DNA from: Rhodobiaceae bacterium
Lineage (GTDB): Bacteria > Pseudomonadota > Alphaproteobacteria > Parvibaculales > Parvibaculaceae
Assembly: GCA_003330885.1 (NCBI GenBank)
Contig: CP030277.1
Location: forward strand, 2,232,001-2,296,000
DNA: 64,000 nt
Reading direction: 5' to 3'
Each line of letters opens with the position of its first letter. The first letter of the stretch is position 1. Below the pieces are notes generated by a model, which saw only the letters and a list, made by a program, of their open reading frames with translations, had not been told where the DNA came from and made no database searches. Positions 52,395 through 61,619 of the stretch are shown piece by piece. A program made the position numbers and the translations under genes.

Positions 52395-52841
52395 ATGCGC
52401 GCGATTTTGGTCAGTTTACTATTGGGGTTTTTCACAATATCCAGCCATGCAGCGACCGTGGAGCGCTACACAGACCCCACCATGAAGGACGCCAATCTGC
52501 CCTTTTCTCAAGCCGTCCGCGTAGGGGACATGCTCTACCTGTCCGGTCAGATCGGTAACATTCCTGGAACCCTCGATCTGGCACCTGGCGGCATGGAAGG
52601 CCAGGCCCGCCAGACCATGGACAATATCGAAGCTGTCCTCGAAGCGAACGGCGCCTCGTTCGCGAACGTCACAAAATGCCTGGTCATGCTCGCCGACATG
52701 AGCCAGTGGGCGGACTTCAACAAAGTCTATGTCACCTATTTCGAACCGGGTCAGTTTCCGGCACGTTCGGCTTTTGGCGCCAATGGTTTGGCCCTTGGCG
52801 GCGCGCTGGAAGTGGAGTGCGAAGCCTACCTAGGCGACTAA
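52395..52841 (+). CDS. Secreted RidA-family protein
   Basis: 148 residues. A signal peptide (MRAILVSLLLGFFTISSHA) precedes a full RidA/YjgF domain (LPFSQAVRVGDMLYLSGQIG, NIEAVLEANGASFANVTKCLVML, and RSAFGANGLALGGALEVECEAY). The arginine used for substrate carboxylates in RidA is present as RSAFG. Cytoplasmic RidA proteins deaminate reactive enamines and imines; this copy would act in the periplasm. A strong SD AGGAGG precedes the ATG. It is convergent with the DUF1244 gene. Confidence 0.9.
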   Translation: MRAILVSLLLGFFTISSHAATVERYTDPTMKDANLPFSQAVRVGDMLYLSGQIGNIPGTLDLAPGGMEGQARQTMDNIEAVLEANGASFANVTKCLVMLADMSQWADFNKVYVTYFEPGQFPARSAFGANGLALGGALEVECEAYLGD

Positions 52842-52859
52842 GCGATCAAGAAAGCCAGA

Positions 52860-53159
52860 TCAGGAATGGTTTTCCTGAGCGGCTTTGAAGGCAGCCATCT
52901 GTTCAGGCGTCGCTTCGCTCTGGTGCTTTTTCTTCCAGTCTGAAAACGGCTCGCCATAAATATGCTCTCGCGCTGCGTCCTTGCTCATCTCCAGCCCTTG
53001 AGCTTCTGCAGCGTCTTTGTACCAGTCCGCCAGACAGTTTCGGCAGAAGCCTGACTGGATCATCAGGTCAATATTCTGAACGTCAGTGCGCTCCATGAGA
53101 TGAGACACCAATCGACGAAAGGCAGCAGCTTCGAGCTCAGTTTGTGTTGATTTATCCAT
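52860..53159 (-). CDS. DUF1244 family protein
   Basis: 99 residues (AAAFRRLVSHLMERTDVQNIDLMIQSGFCRNCLADWY, GLEMSKDAAREHIYGEPFSDWKKKHQ), the DUF1244 pattern with a conserved CxxC (CRNC). The function is unknown; relatives are small helical proteins common in alphaproteobacteria, often near pyruvate kinase as here. It is the last gene of a minus-strand unit with the YbdK-type ligase. Confidence 0.9.
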   Translation of the reverse strand: MDKSTQTELEAAAFRRLVSHLMERTDVQNIDLMIQSGFCRNCLADWYKDAAEAQGLEMSKDAAREHIYGEPFSDWKKKHQSEATPEQMAAFKAAQENHS

Positions 53160-53188
53160 GTCAGTTCATCCTTCCATCGCAGGGGGGG

Positions 53189-54319
53189 TCAAAGCCCCGC
53201 TGCTGTTTCCTCAATTAGGTGGTCAACAATCGCTGTCAGGGCTTCTGTGCTTTCCGCACCATCCTTTATCGCTCTCTCATATATCCGTCGCTGCTGATCG
53301 GCGCTCGTGCCACGCCGGGCGATCCGCTTGATATGGGATATCTCATCACGCGATCCAAGCCTGGCAGCATCTTCTGCCGTCATCTCAATAATCTCATCAC
53401 ACAAAGCATCAAATGACGTAAGCGTGCCCTTGCCGAAATCGATCAGCTCACCGCTCACCCCATAGCGCTGGGCCCGCCATCGATTTTCACCCATGAGTGT
53501 CGCCGGATAGAGCCGCCAGCGCTGGTTTTGCTGGCGTAAGCGATAGAGCATGGAGAGAAGCGCTTGGTAGGTCGCGGCAATCGCAATGCCATCATCCAGA
53601 CTGGTGCAAATATCGGTAATCCGGCTTTCCAGTGTCGGAAAGCGTCCAGACGGGCGAATATCCCACCAGAGCATTGTCGCATCGGGAATAATGCCTGTCT
53701 CAACGAGCTGTTGAACAAGCCGCTGATATTCAGAATAGCCGTCAAACGTATCCGGCAATCCAGTCCGCGGGAGCGCGTCCCAGATGGTCCGACGGTAGGA
53801 CTGGAGCCCCATATCTTCCCCCTGCCAGAAAGGAGAGGATGTGGAGAGAGCAAGGAGATGTGGCAGGAAATAGCGCACCTGGTTCATGAGATCGATCCGC
53901 AGATCATCATCCTCAATACCAACATGTACATGCATGCCGGAAATCACCATACGCCGTGCCGCACCTGCGAGATCACGGGCAAGCGTGTCATAGCGCTCTT
54001 TCTTCGTGTGCTCCTGCTCGTCCCAGTGACTGAAGGGATGGGTGCTGGCCGCGATAGGCGCATATCCAAAACCATCGGCTACCTCTACGACCAACCGCCG
54101 CAGGCGCGCAAGTTCAGCGCGAGCTTCATCAATCTCCGTGCAGACCTTGGTGCCCACCTCCACCTGACAGCGTAGAAACTCTGACGTGACCTGCTCGCCA
54201 ATTGCTTTGTGGAGCTGATCCATCAGCGCGTCCGGTGGGTTCCGCACCAGGTCACGCGTTTGACGATCCACAAGAAGATATTCTTCTTCTATTCCAAGGG
54301 TAAGTGTGGGTGCATCCAT
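53189..54319 (-). CDS. Carboxylate-amine ligase (YbdK/GCS2 family)
   Basis: 376 residues from the ATG at 54319 (MDAPTLTLGIEEEYLLVDR). The GCS2-type core is present: GIEEEYLL at the N terminus, SGMHVHVGIEDDDLRIDLMNQ and DIRPSGRFPTLESRITD. Family members have weak glutamate-cysteine ligase activity or ligate other amines to carboxylates using ATP. It is preceded by the N-formylglutamate amidohydrolase homolog (25-base gap), suggesting a link to glutamate or amino acid amides. Confidence 0.88.
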   Translation of the reverse strand: MDAPTLTLGIEEEYLLVDRQTRDLVRNPPDALMDQLHKAIGEQVTSEFLRCQVEVGTKVCTEIDEARAELARLRRLVVEVADGFGYAPIAASTHPFSHWDEQEHTKKERYDTLARDLAGAARRMVISGMHVHVGIEDDDLRIDLMNQVRYFLPHLLALSTSSPFWQGEDMGLQSYRRTIWDALPRTGLPDTFDGYSEYQRLVQQLVETGIIPDATMLWWDIRPSGRFPTLESRITDICTSLDDGIAIAATYQALLSMLYRLRQQNQRWRLYPATLMGENRWRAQRYGVSGELIDFGKGTLTSFDALCDEIIEMTAEDAARLGSRDEISHIKRIARRGTSADQQRRIYERAIKDGAESTEALTAIVDHLIEETAAGL

Positions 54320-54344
54320 CGCATCTCGTTCCTGAGCTGGTCCG

Positions 54345-55193
54345 TTAGGTCGGGTCGGTTCTGGAACCATAATGAGTGATTTCGCGTACACCGTCTGCAG
54401 CAATCAGGTCTGGCAATATCCGCGCAAGGCGGTCCGCCCACTCGGCCTGACCTTTTTCCGTATCGATCAGATCCTGCCTGATCTCCAGAAGCGCATGCGG
54501 CAAGCCTATCTTCGTGCAATGTCTGTAGAGCGTGTCGCCTTTGAGAAACCCCCCATAAGGTTCATTGTCCCCAACGGAGAGTTCCTCCTGGTCTGCCAAA
54601 GCACGCAATAAAGGCATTGCCAGACGAGGGTCTTTGTCCCACAGCACGCCCGCATGCCATTGCCGGGCCTTGCCCCGCCAAAAGGGCGTGAAACTATGGA
54701 TCGAGATGACTACCGGCACATGGTCTTGCGCGAGCGCGGACTTGATCTGAGCATCAACGGCACCGTGATATGGCTCATGATAATGCGCGATCCGGGTTTG
54801 GAACTCTTCTCCATCGCGAAAGCGATCCACATCTGCATTGGCAGGAATGACTGACCCGTCTGAAAGCTTCATCACAATGGTCGGATCATCCGGCCCGCGG
54901 TTCAAATCCACCAAAAGACGTGAATACCGACCAAGGATTGCAGGGCAATTCAGGTGAGAAGCCAAAGCACGAACCACTTCGGCACACCCAATGTCGTAGG
55001 CGATATGACGATGAAATTCCGTCGCGGGTAGGCCCAACGTGTCATACTTCGACGGCAGAGCCGCAGACGCATGATCACAGAGGATCAAAATATCTGGATT
55101 ACCTTGTGCGTTAACCAGTTCAAAAGGTGATCCATCTGCGGCTGAATCAAGAGGCGCTTTGCTGGTAGACTTGGACGAACTCATATCGGGCAT
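54345..55193 (-). CDS. N-formylglutamate amidohydrolase family protein
   Basis: 282 residues from the ATG at 55193. The family core is visible: ILILCDHASAALPSKYDTLGLP, DIGCAEVVRALASHL, GRYSRLLVDLNRGPDDPTIV, VVISIHSFTPFWRG and LLEIRQDLID. Enzymes of this family hydrolyse N-formylglutamate to glutamate and formate at the end of one histidine-degradation route. No hut genes are here, so other formyl or acyl amides are possible. It begins a minus-strand unit and is divergent from glycerate kinase. Confidence 0.88.
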   Translation of the reverse strand: MPDMSSSKSTSKAPLDSAADGSPFELVNAQGNPDILILCDHASAALPSKYDTLGLPATEFHRHIAYDIGCAEVVRALASHLNCPAILGRYSRLLVDLNRGPDDPTIVMKLSDGSVIPANADVDRFRDGEEFQTRIAHYHEPYHGAVDAQIKSALAQDHVPVVISIHSFTPFWRGKARQWHAGVLWDKDPRLAMPLLRALADQEELSVGDNEPYGGFLKGDTLYRHCTKIGLPHALLEIRQDLIDTEKGQAEWADRLARILPDLIAADGVREITHYGSRTDPT

Positions 55194-55287
55194 TGCCGGA
55201 CTATAATCGGACCAGACTGGGAATGCGACACCAGGCTTCAACCTCAACGGCCCAAACATCGTTTGCCAAGAAAGAGCACCGTTCAGA

Positions 55288-56574
55288 ATGACGCTTCATG
55301 AAGACCCAAGAAGATTTCTGCTGAACCTGTTCGAGGCGGCCGTTCGGGCCGTGCAACCGGCTGCATGCCTGCGCAAACACTTGCCCGCTCCGCCTGAAGG
55401 ACGCCTGGTTATTCTCGCAGCGGGTAAGGCCGCAGCTGCGATGGCAGCTGAGGCCGAGGCCTTCTATGAAGAACGCTGGCCGGGCACGGAAATCGAAGGC
55501 ATTGCCATCACACGGTACGGCCACACGGTTCCAACAAATCACGTGGCGGTTCACGAAGCAGGCCATCCCTTTCCAGACGGCGCAGGAGAGAACGCCAGCA
55601 GGGGCATGCTCTCCCTCGCAAATTCTCTGAGAGAGGAAGATCTTGCGGTCGTGCTTCTATCAGGCGGCGCCTCTGCCTTGCTCTCCTTGCCACCAGCGGG
55701 AGTCAAAATTGAAGAGAAGCAGAAACTCACCCGCGCCCTTCTCTCAACCGGCGCACCCATCGCAGACATAAACTGCGTGCGGCGCCACCTCTCCTGCATC
55801 AAGGGCGGACGGCTGGCCGATGCGATCTACCCGGCGCGCTCCATCACCCTCGCCATTTCGGATGTCGCGGGCAACGACCCAAGTGTCATCGCCTCCGGTC
55901 CAACAGTACCCGCCCACACCACGGCACTTGATGCCTTAAGCATCATTGAGCGTTTCCGTGTGCCCATCGCAGAACCCATCATTGAGTGCTTCAAACAGAA
56001 CTTGGCCTTGCCAGCTCCGGATGCCCCCTGTTTTGACCGTGCCACTTTCAGGATCATCGCGACGGGGTCCCACGCGTTGAGCGCAGCTGCCGCCCTCGCC
56101 CGAGAAGCCGGTTGCGAAGTGTCTATCGTTGGCGACGAACTAGAGGCGAGCGCCCTGGAACTCGCAACATCCCATGCGCGCATGGCCAGATCCCATACCA
56201 ACCCAGGCGTGCCCCGGATCATCCTCTCCGGCGGTGAAGCAACCGTGGCGCTTGGCAAAACGCATGGCGCTGGTGGACCGAACCAGGAGTTTGCCCTCGC
56301 GCTGGCTTTGGAGCTTCAGGGTGAACGCAACGTCCATGCGCTTGCCTGTGATACAGACGGCATTGATGGAGGATCAGGCGCCGCCAGCGACCCGGCAGGC
56401 GCCGTCATTTCATCTAGAACGTTGTCACGGGCAAAAAGGCTGGGACTTGATGCAGAAATGGCCCTTGCAGGCCACGACGCGGGAACCTTCTTCCAGACAT
56501 TGGGAGATCTGATAACCACCGGTCCTACACTCACAAATGTGAATGATTTCCGGGCCATCCTCGTCTCTGCTTGA
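55288..56574 (+). CDS. Glycerate 2-kinase (MOFRL family)
   Basis: 428 residues. The N-terminal DUF4147 part (VRAVQPAACLRKHLP, ILAAGKAAAAMAAEAE, LLSGGASALLSLPPAG, CVRRHLSCIKGGRLA) and the C-terminal MOFRL domain (GGPNQEFALALALEL, ALACDTDGIDGGSGAASDPAGA) are complete. It phosphorylates glycerate at C2, giving 2-phosphoglycerate for lower glycolysis. It also used to be annotated as hydroxypyruvate reductase. It stands before pyruvate kinase, which is two steps downstream in the same pathway. Confidence 0.93.
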   Translation: MTLHEDPRRFLLNLFEAAVRAVQPAACLRKHLPAPPEGRLVILAAGKAAAAMAAEAEAFYEERWPGTEIEGIAITRYGHTVPTNHVAVHEAGHPFPDGAGENASRGMLSLANSLREEDLAVVLLSGGASALLSLPPAGVKIEEKQKLTRALLSTGAPIADINCVRRHLSCIKGGRLADAIYPARSITLAISDVAGNDPSVIASGPTVPAHTTALDALSIIERFRVPIAEPIIECFKQNLALPAPDAPCFDRATFRIIATGSHALSAAAALAREAGCEVSIVGDELEASALELATSHARMARSHTNPGVPRIILSGGEATVALGKTHGAGGPNQEFALALALELQGERNVHALACDTDGIDGGSGAASDPAGAVISSRTLSRAKRLGLDAEMALAGHDAGTFFQTLGDLITTGPTLTNVNDFRAILVSA

Positions 56575-56611
56575 GCACTCAGGTAAATCTACACGCCAAT
56601 TTAACAAGACA

Positions 56612-56651
56612 TTGACAGGTCACAGCTAGGCTTAGGGTAAAGTAACCTGTC
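56612..56651 (+). promoter_or_regulatory. Probable pyk promoter with inverted repeat
   Basis: TTGACA (56612-56617) is a perfect -35, with a weak GGGTAA at the right distance. GACAGGT (56614-56620) and ACCTGTC (56645-56651) form a perfect 7-base inverted repeat around the -10 area. The repeat could be an operator. The regulator is unknown. Confidence 0.5.
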
Positions 56652-56764
56652 TTGATCCCGTGACATTTGACCTTCAGGGTCAAGAGGCGCAAGAAGACGG
56701 GACTATTCCCAAGAGGCCACCGGTGAGGCCAATCCCGGCGGTTGAAGAAGGAGCGAAAGCAAAC

Positions 56765-58201
56765 ATGCGGCGCCGCAACGTCAAAATCATCGCAACACTT
56801 GGACCCGCCTCAAGCTCAGCGGAAATGATCCGCACACTTTTCGCCACGGGCGCGGATGTGTTCCGGCTCAACATGAGCCACCTGGACGCCGACGGCCTCC
56901 GCAAGGTCCACAGCACAGTACGGAGCGTAGAAGAAGAGCTGGGCCGCCCAATAGGCATTCTTGCAGACCTTCAGGGTCCCAAGCTTCGCGTCGGCGCCTT
57001 CGCAAATGACAGCGTGGACCTCAAATCAGGCAACGACTTTCGGATCGACCTGGATGAAACACCAGGCGATGTGACCCGTGTTTGCGTGCCCCACCCAGAA
57101 ATTTTCGCGGCCATCGAAGAAGGCAGTCAACTCCTGCTCGACGATGGGCGTATCCGGTTGCGGGTGAAAGAGGTCCAAAAGGATCACGCCATCACCGAAG
57201 TCACCATTGGCGGGAAGCTGTCCAATCGCAAGGGTGTCAACTTGCCAGACACATTGCTGCCGCTCACAGCTCTCACCGAAAAAGACCGGAGAGACGCTGA
57301 GCTCGCTCTTGAGTTGGGCGTGGACTGGTTGGCACTGTCCTTCATCCAGCGGCCAGAAGACGTCGCAGAGGCTCGAAAGATTGCCCGTGGGCGTGCCGCT
57401 ATTATGGCCAAGATCGAAAAGCCACTCGCCCTCACACATCTGCAAGAGATTGCAGATATTGCAGACGGCATGATGGTCGCACGGGGCGACCTGGGTGTTG
57501 AACTTCCCATTGAGCAGGTACCGGGATGGCAGAAACAGATCACCCGCCTGTGCCGCAGAAACGGCAAGCCGGTTGTGGTCGCCACCCAAATGCTGGAGTC
57601 CATGATCACATCGCCCTTGCCAACACGGGCTGAAGTGTCCGATGTGGCCACCGCCGTGTTTGAAGGCGCGGACGCTGTGATGCTATCTGCTGAATCCGCG
57701 GCAGGCGAATTTCCTTCTGAGGCCGTCGAGATGATGAACAGGATCGGCGCTCAGGTGGAATCCGATCCTACCTACCCAAGCATTATGTACGCCCGCGAGA
57801 CACAGCCAGAAGCAACGGGTGCCGATGCCATCAGTGCGGCAGCGCACTCTGTTGCTGACACGCTGAATGCTGCCGCTATTGTCTGCTGGACAAATTCCGG
57901 CTCCACAGGGCTTCGCGCAGCACGGGAACGCCCTCAGCTCCCCATCGTGGTGTTGACACCGATTGTGGAGACAGCTCGGCAGCTGGCGCTCGTGTGGGGC
58001 GTCCATTGCGTTCTAACCGAAGACGCCAAGGATCTGGACGATATGGTCGACCGGGCCTGCAACATCGCCTTCAAGGAAGGGTTTGCTCAGCCTGGCCAAC
58101 GCATTGTTGTCATGGCAGGTGTGCCACTTGGAACACCGGGCGCCACCAACATGCTCCGCGTTGCCTATGTAGGATCGACGTCAGCCGCACCTTCTGAATA
58201 A
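56765..58201 (+). CDS. pyk: Pyruvate kinase
   Basis: 478 residues from the ATG at 56765 (MRRRNVKIIATLGPASS), with GAAGGAG upstream. An in-frame GTG at 56660 would add 35 atypical residues. Motifs GADVFRLNMSH, IMAKIEKPLALTHLQEI and MVARGDLGVELPIEQVP, and the C-terminal effector domain are intact. It makes ATP and pyruvate from phosphoenolpyruvate. Together with the glycerate kinase and distant pgk it covers lower glycolysis. Regulation at a palindromic promoter is possible. Confidence 0.97.
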   Translation: MRRRNVKIIATLGPASSSAEMIRTLFATGADVFRLNMSHLDADGLRKVHSTVRSVEEELGRPIGILADLQGPKLRVGAFANDSVDLKSGNDFRIDLDETPGDVTRVCVPHPEIFAAIEEGSQLLLDDGRIRLRVKEVQKDHAITEVTIGGKLSNRKGVNLPDTLLPLTALTEKDRRDAELALELGVDWLALSFIQRPEDVAEARKIARGRAAIMAKIEKPLALTHLQEIADIADGMMVARGDLGVELPIEQVPGWQKQITRLCRRNGKPVVVATQMLESMITSPLPTRAEVSDVATAVFEGADAVMLSAESAAGEFPSEAVEMMNRIGAQVESDPTYPSIMYARETQPEATGADAISAAAHSVADTLNAAAIVCWTNSGSTGLRAARERPQLPIVVLTPIVETARQLALVWGVHCVLTEDAKDLDDMVDRACNIAFKEGFAQPGQRIVVMAGVPLGTPGATNMLRVAYVGSTSAAPSE

Positions 58202-58209
58202 GCCTGGGG

Positions 58210-59214
58210 TCAGGCGACAGAAGCTTTCTGTGCAGCGCTTTGCGGCGGGTGCACATGGGCGCCTGCAGCAGGTATCTGGCCGCTCGCAAGACGCTCCAGC
58301 GCATCAATGACAATGTCAGGCCGCACATGATGGGGCATATGCCCAACGCCCTGAAGTTTGATGAGTTCAGAGCCTGAAATCTGCTCATGCAAAGCGTAGG
58401 AATGGAGCTTGGCCATCACTGTCTGATCACGATTGCCGGTTACAATAATCGTCGGAACTTTGATTTCGTTGTACCGCGTCGATTGGCGCGCAAGATGCGT
58501 ACGAAGGTTGGACGTGTCCACGCTATTGTTTCGGAAATGGTTTGGCCGGAAGAGCAACGAAAGACCAAGCGCCTCCTCATAGCCTACGGGGGCACTGTCC
58601 GGCGTGAAGGTTGATTGCACACCAGCAGATGCCATCAATCGCCCGAAGGGCAACACAACCAGCCACAGAAAAATCGACCCAAGGATCGGTTTCGCAAGTA
58701 CCCGATGATACCAGGCTACAGGTCCTTTCCAGGGATGAGTTGCACCAGCCAAAACCAGGAGCCCCGACAGATCGGCACCAAACCGTGTGGCAAAAGCTGT
58801 TGCCACAGCGCCACCCCAGGAATGCCCAAGCAGCACCGGGCGCTTAACGCCCAATTTTTTCAGCGCTGCATGGATCAACGCCGCCTGGCGCGCAGGGTCA
58901 TGTGCATCGGCGACATCTGGACGTGCGCTCCATCCATGTCCCGGTCTGTCAAACGCCAGCACGCGATGTGTTTTGGCAAGCTCCGGAAGAATACTCGCTT
59001 CGAAATCACGCAGGTTTCCGCTGGCCCCGTGAATGAGAACAATCGGCGCGTTAACTGTGCCCGTCGGATCGTCGGGACCCACATCGACATAGTGCAAATC
59101 CACACCATCGACCGTCACAAGATGTCCGTGTCGGCCATAGCGGTGCTCCGCACGCCAAACATTGATATACGCAAAAGCAACGACGGCAAGAACCGCAATC
59201 AACACCCAAGACAA
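58210..59214 (-). CDS. Membrane-anchored alpha/beta hydrolase
   Basis: 334 residues. An N-terminal hydrophobic helix (2-19) precedes an alpha/beta-hydrolase core with IHGASGNLRDF (oxyanion), GHSWGG (nucleophile), TGNRDQTV (acid region) and GVGHMPHH (His). It belongs to the broad epoxide-hydrolase/haloperoxidase-like group with an unknown substrate. The next gene upstream in the operon encodes a TPR protein three bases away. Confidence 0.88.
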   Translation of the reverse strand: MSWVLIAVLAVVAFAYINVWRAEHRYGRHGHLVTVDGVDLHYVDVGPDDPTGTVNAPIVLIHGASGNLRDFEASILPELAKTHRVLAFDRPGHGWSARPDVADAHDPARQAALIHAALKKLGVKRPVLLGHSWGGAVATAFATRFGADLSGLLVLAGATHPWKGPVAWYHRVLAKPILGSIFLWLVVLPFGRLMASAGVQSTFTPDSAPVGYEEALGLSLLFRPNHFRNNSVDTSNLRTHLARQSTRYNEIKVPTIIVTGNRDQTVMAKLHSYALHEQISGSELIKLQGVGHMPHHVRPDIVIDALERLASGQIPAAGAHVHPPQSAAQKASVA

Positions 59215-59217
59215 TTT

Positions 59218-59823
59218 TTAGATTCCCCGGCCTTCAATTTCCACAGTGAGGCGGCTCTCAGCTTCTCCCGCACCTTCGAGGTAAGGATAGACCGCCAGCA
59301 CCCTGCGATAGGCATCAAGCGCACCTTTTTTATCGCCTAAATCCTCCAGAACCAAAGCTAGGCCGGCAATAGCGCCGAAGTGGCGAGGTTCAAGAGCCAG
59401 TGTCGCTTCCAAATCATTCAGTGCGCTCGCATAGTCGTCTCGCAAAAAATGAACGGTCGCCCTTTTATTCCAACCTTCGGAATATCCAGGCGCAAGATCG
59501 ACGATTTCATCCAGGAAGGTCAGAGAATTCTCATAATTCCCAGCCGCCAATGCCTCGAGCGCCCGGTCCATCAAGAGATCGACACTGACACTCCCGGATT
59601 GGTTCCAGACATTCCAGATGAGGTTTTCTACGACCTTGGCATCTTCAGGGGTCTTCGAGTGCGCTAACTCACTGAAAAGGCGATCCAACGTCACAGACGC
59701 AGCACTGGCTGGCGTCAATTCGGTATCAGCGATAGGTGGAGCTTCATCAGCATGCGCCAGAGGGACAAGGACCGAACTGGTCAGTCCAATGAACAAGAAA
59801 AAAGGGGCGCGTCGTAGTTCCAT
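59218..59823 (-). CDS. Periplasmic TPR-repeat protein
   Basis: 201 residues from the ATG at 59823. A signal peptide (MELRRAPFFLFIGLTSSVLVPLAHA) is followed by an N-terminal helical region and about three TPR repeats (ALEALAAGNYENSLTFLDEIVDLAPGYSEGWNKRATVHFLRDDYASALNDLEATLALEPRHFGA forms two of them). TPRs are protein-binding scaffolds. It starts the unit with the anchored hydrolase. Confidence 0.85.
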   Translation of the reverse strand: MELRRAPFFLFIGLTSSVLVPLAHADEAPPIADTELTPASAASVTLDRLFSELAHSKTPEDAKVVENLIWNVWNQSGSVSVDLLMDRALEALAAGNYENSLTFLDEIVDLAPGYSEGWNKRATVHFLRDDYASALNDLEATLALEPRHFGAIAGLALVLEDLGDKKGALDAYRRVLAVYPYLEGAGEAESRLTVEIEGRGI

Positions 59824-59885
59824 GCCCTTGAAGATAGAGTGCAAGACAAATTCCGCAAGCGTTCAAAATCACACTTTCGCGAGGC

Positions 59886-60941
59886 CTATGCGTTCAAATC
59901 CTCACGCACGCACCCATCGAATGTGGTGATGAAGTCAGGCCCAAGAAGCGTAGAAGGTGTTTGAAAACCAGGTTTCGCCTCACCTGCCAGAACCCGCTCA
60001 ACAATATCGAGACCCGTCTGAATGGTGAGCGAATAGCCCTCCGGGGTCCGAAGGCGGGAAACCACCTTCTCTCCAGCTTCATTGGTGGCCTCCCCGATCA
60101 AAACACTGGAGCCTGCCGCACGCTCCTGCTCCGTGGGTCCATCAGGCTCTGCATCAACTTTCGCCTTAAGCCGTCGCTGCATAAACCCTCGGCTCAAGAT
60201 GAAACGCATAAAGCCGCCTATGCTTGCCATCTGCTGCAGCTGAGGGCTTGCTTCAAAATAGACGGTGATATTGGGAATACCGGTTGAGTGGTAGGCTGTG
60301 GAGACATCGCCCCAACCAACGCCGACCGATGGTTTGTCGCCATCCCCGAAATTCATTTCCCGTTGGGGCGCTGCGCCAAGCGATACGATCCGGCCGTCTC
60401 GGCGCACGCGAGTGCCCGCGCCAATGCTCTCAATCATTGTCTTGGATGTACCCCGCGAAGCCGTCCCGATTCCAGAAATCCCCAGAACGAGATCTGTAGC
60501 ATCTGGCATACGCCGTTTCATATGCGCAGCCAGGCAGTCGCTCGGCACAACGTCAAAGCCAACGCCCGGCAAGATCATAATGCCAGCTTCTTTGGCCGCC
60601 TCGTCCCTACGCGCGCAGGCTTCGAAGACGCTGATCTCACCTGTAATGTCTAGATAGTGAGTTCCCGTCCTGAGACAGGCATCGACCATGGGTTTTGATG
60701 TGGCTGAAAAAGGCCCCGCCGCATGCAGAACCACATCGACATCATCCAGTGCCTCATCAAGAGCTTTGCGGTCTGAAAGGTCAAATGCGCGAAACTCCGC
60801 CCCATATTGGTTTGCGAGACTTTTGAGCTTTGCCTCACTTCGCCCTGCGATAATCGGAGACAGGCCTTTGTCACGGGCCAAGCGCGCCAACAGTCTCCCG
60901 GTATACCCTGTCGCCCCGTAGATCATGAACCGGTCAGTCAT
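59886..60941 (-). CDS. Saccharopine-dehydrogenase-like NAD(P)-binding enzyme
   Basis: 351 residues. A Rossmann motif GATGYTGRLLARLA is at the N terminus (residues 8-21) and the sequence resembles the saccharopine dehydrogenase / trans-acting enoyl reductase family (DVVLHAAGPFSATSKPMVDACLRTGTHYLDITGE, GVGFDVVPSDCLA). The reaction cannot be given. Known members reduce lipids or act with polyketide synthases. The ATG at 60941 is chosen, with AGGTGAG directly upstream. It is the last of the minus-strand genes after two HAD genes. Confidence 0.88.
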   Translation of the reverse strand: MTDRFMIYGATGYTGRLLARLARDKGLSPIIAGRSEAKLKSLANQYGAEFRAFDLSDRKALDEALDDVDVVLHAAGPFSATSKPMVDACLRTGTHYLDITGEISVFEACARRDEAAKEAGIMILPGVGFDVVPSDCLAAHMKRRMPDATDLVLGISGIGTASRGTSKTMIESIGAGTRVRRDGRIVSLGAAPQREMNFGDGDKPSVGVGWGDVSTAYHSTGIPNITVYFEASPQLQQMASIGGFMRFILSRGFMQRRLKAKVDAEPDGPTEQERAAGSSVLIGEATNEAGEKVVSRLRTPEGYSLTIQTGLDIVERVLAGEAKPGFQTPSTLLGPDFITTFDGCVREDLNA

Positions 60942-60989
60942 CTCACCTGTTCTCTTTGCTATCATGGTCTGGACGCATACTCTTGACCA

Positions 60990-61619
60990 TCAACGGCTCT
61001 GAAGCAAGCCAAGGCCTTCCAGTTCGTCCCTAAGTGCTTTCGCATTGGTAAACCGAATTCCATGCAGCCCCAGACGATCAGCGGTCGCAATGTTTTCGCT
61101 CAAATCATCGACAAACACCGCCTGCTCCGGCAGCAATCCAAACTGCTTAAGCGCATGGTCGTAAATGTCATCATTGGGTTTATGCATCTGCACCTGCCCG
61201 GACACGACAATATCTGCAAAATGGCCCAGAAAATCATAGGCCTGCGGCGCATCTGCTGGAGGGCGCGGTGGCCAGGTTTGATGGGGCCAATTGGTCAAGC
61301 CGTAGAGCGGGACGCCCGCGTCGACCAGCTCATGCAGCACCTCTACCGTCTCGGTCAGAGGGCCGCGTACAAACTCATGCCAGCGGTGCTCAAACACTTC
61401 GATCAAATGAACCATCTCAGGCTCTTGGCACTTCAACGGCGCGAGTGCATCCGTGAAAGATCCCCGAGCATCATGAGCGGTATGATGCATACGAGGAAAC
61501 AGCCCCGCAAAGAACATCAGCTGTTCCTGTTTGTTTGCAAAATGAGGCTGATAGACCGCTTGCGGGTTCCAATCGATCAGAACATTGCCCATGTCAAAAA
61601 TTACAGCATCTCGCATCAT
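60990..61619 (-). CDS. HAD-superfamily phosphatase, second of a tandem pair
   Basis: 209 residues. HAD motif I (FDMGNVLIDW, catalytic Asp), motif II (GLTNW), a Lys (KPNDD) and motif IV (FVDDLSENI) are all present. Phosphatase or dehalogenase activity is expected on an unknown phosphorylated compound. Its start overlaps the previous gene's stop by four bases (ATGA). It is a paralog of the upstream gene, with the same order of motifs. Confidence 0.9.
   Translation of the reverse strand: MMRDAVIFDMGNVLIDWNPQAVYQPHFANKQEQLMFFAGLFPRMHHTAHDARGSFTDALAPLKCQEPEMVHLIEVFEHRWHEFVRGPLTETVEVLHELVDAGVPLYGLTNWPHQTWPPRPPADAPQAYDFLGHFADIVVSGQVQMHKPNDDIYDHALKQFGLLPEQAVFVDDLSENIATADRLGLHGIRFTNAKALRDELEGLGLLQSR

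Noticed and set aside
56660-56764. GTG start adding 35 residues to pyruvate kinase
   Set aside because: The extension is not family-like, and the ATG at 56765 has a good SD.
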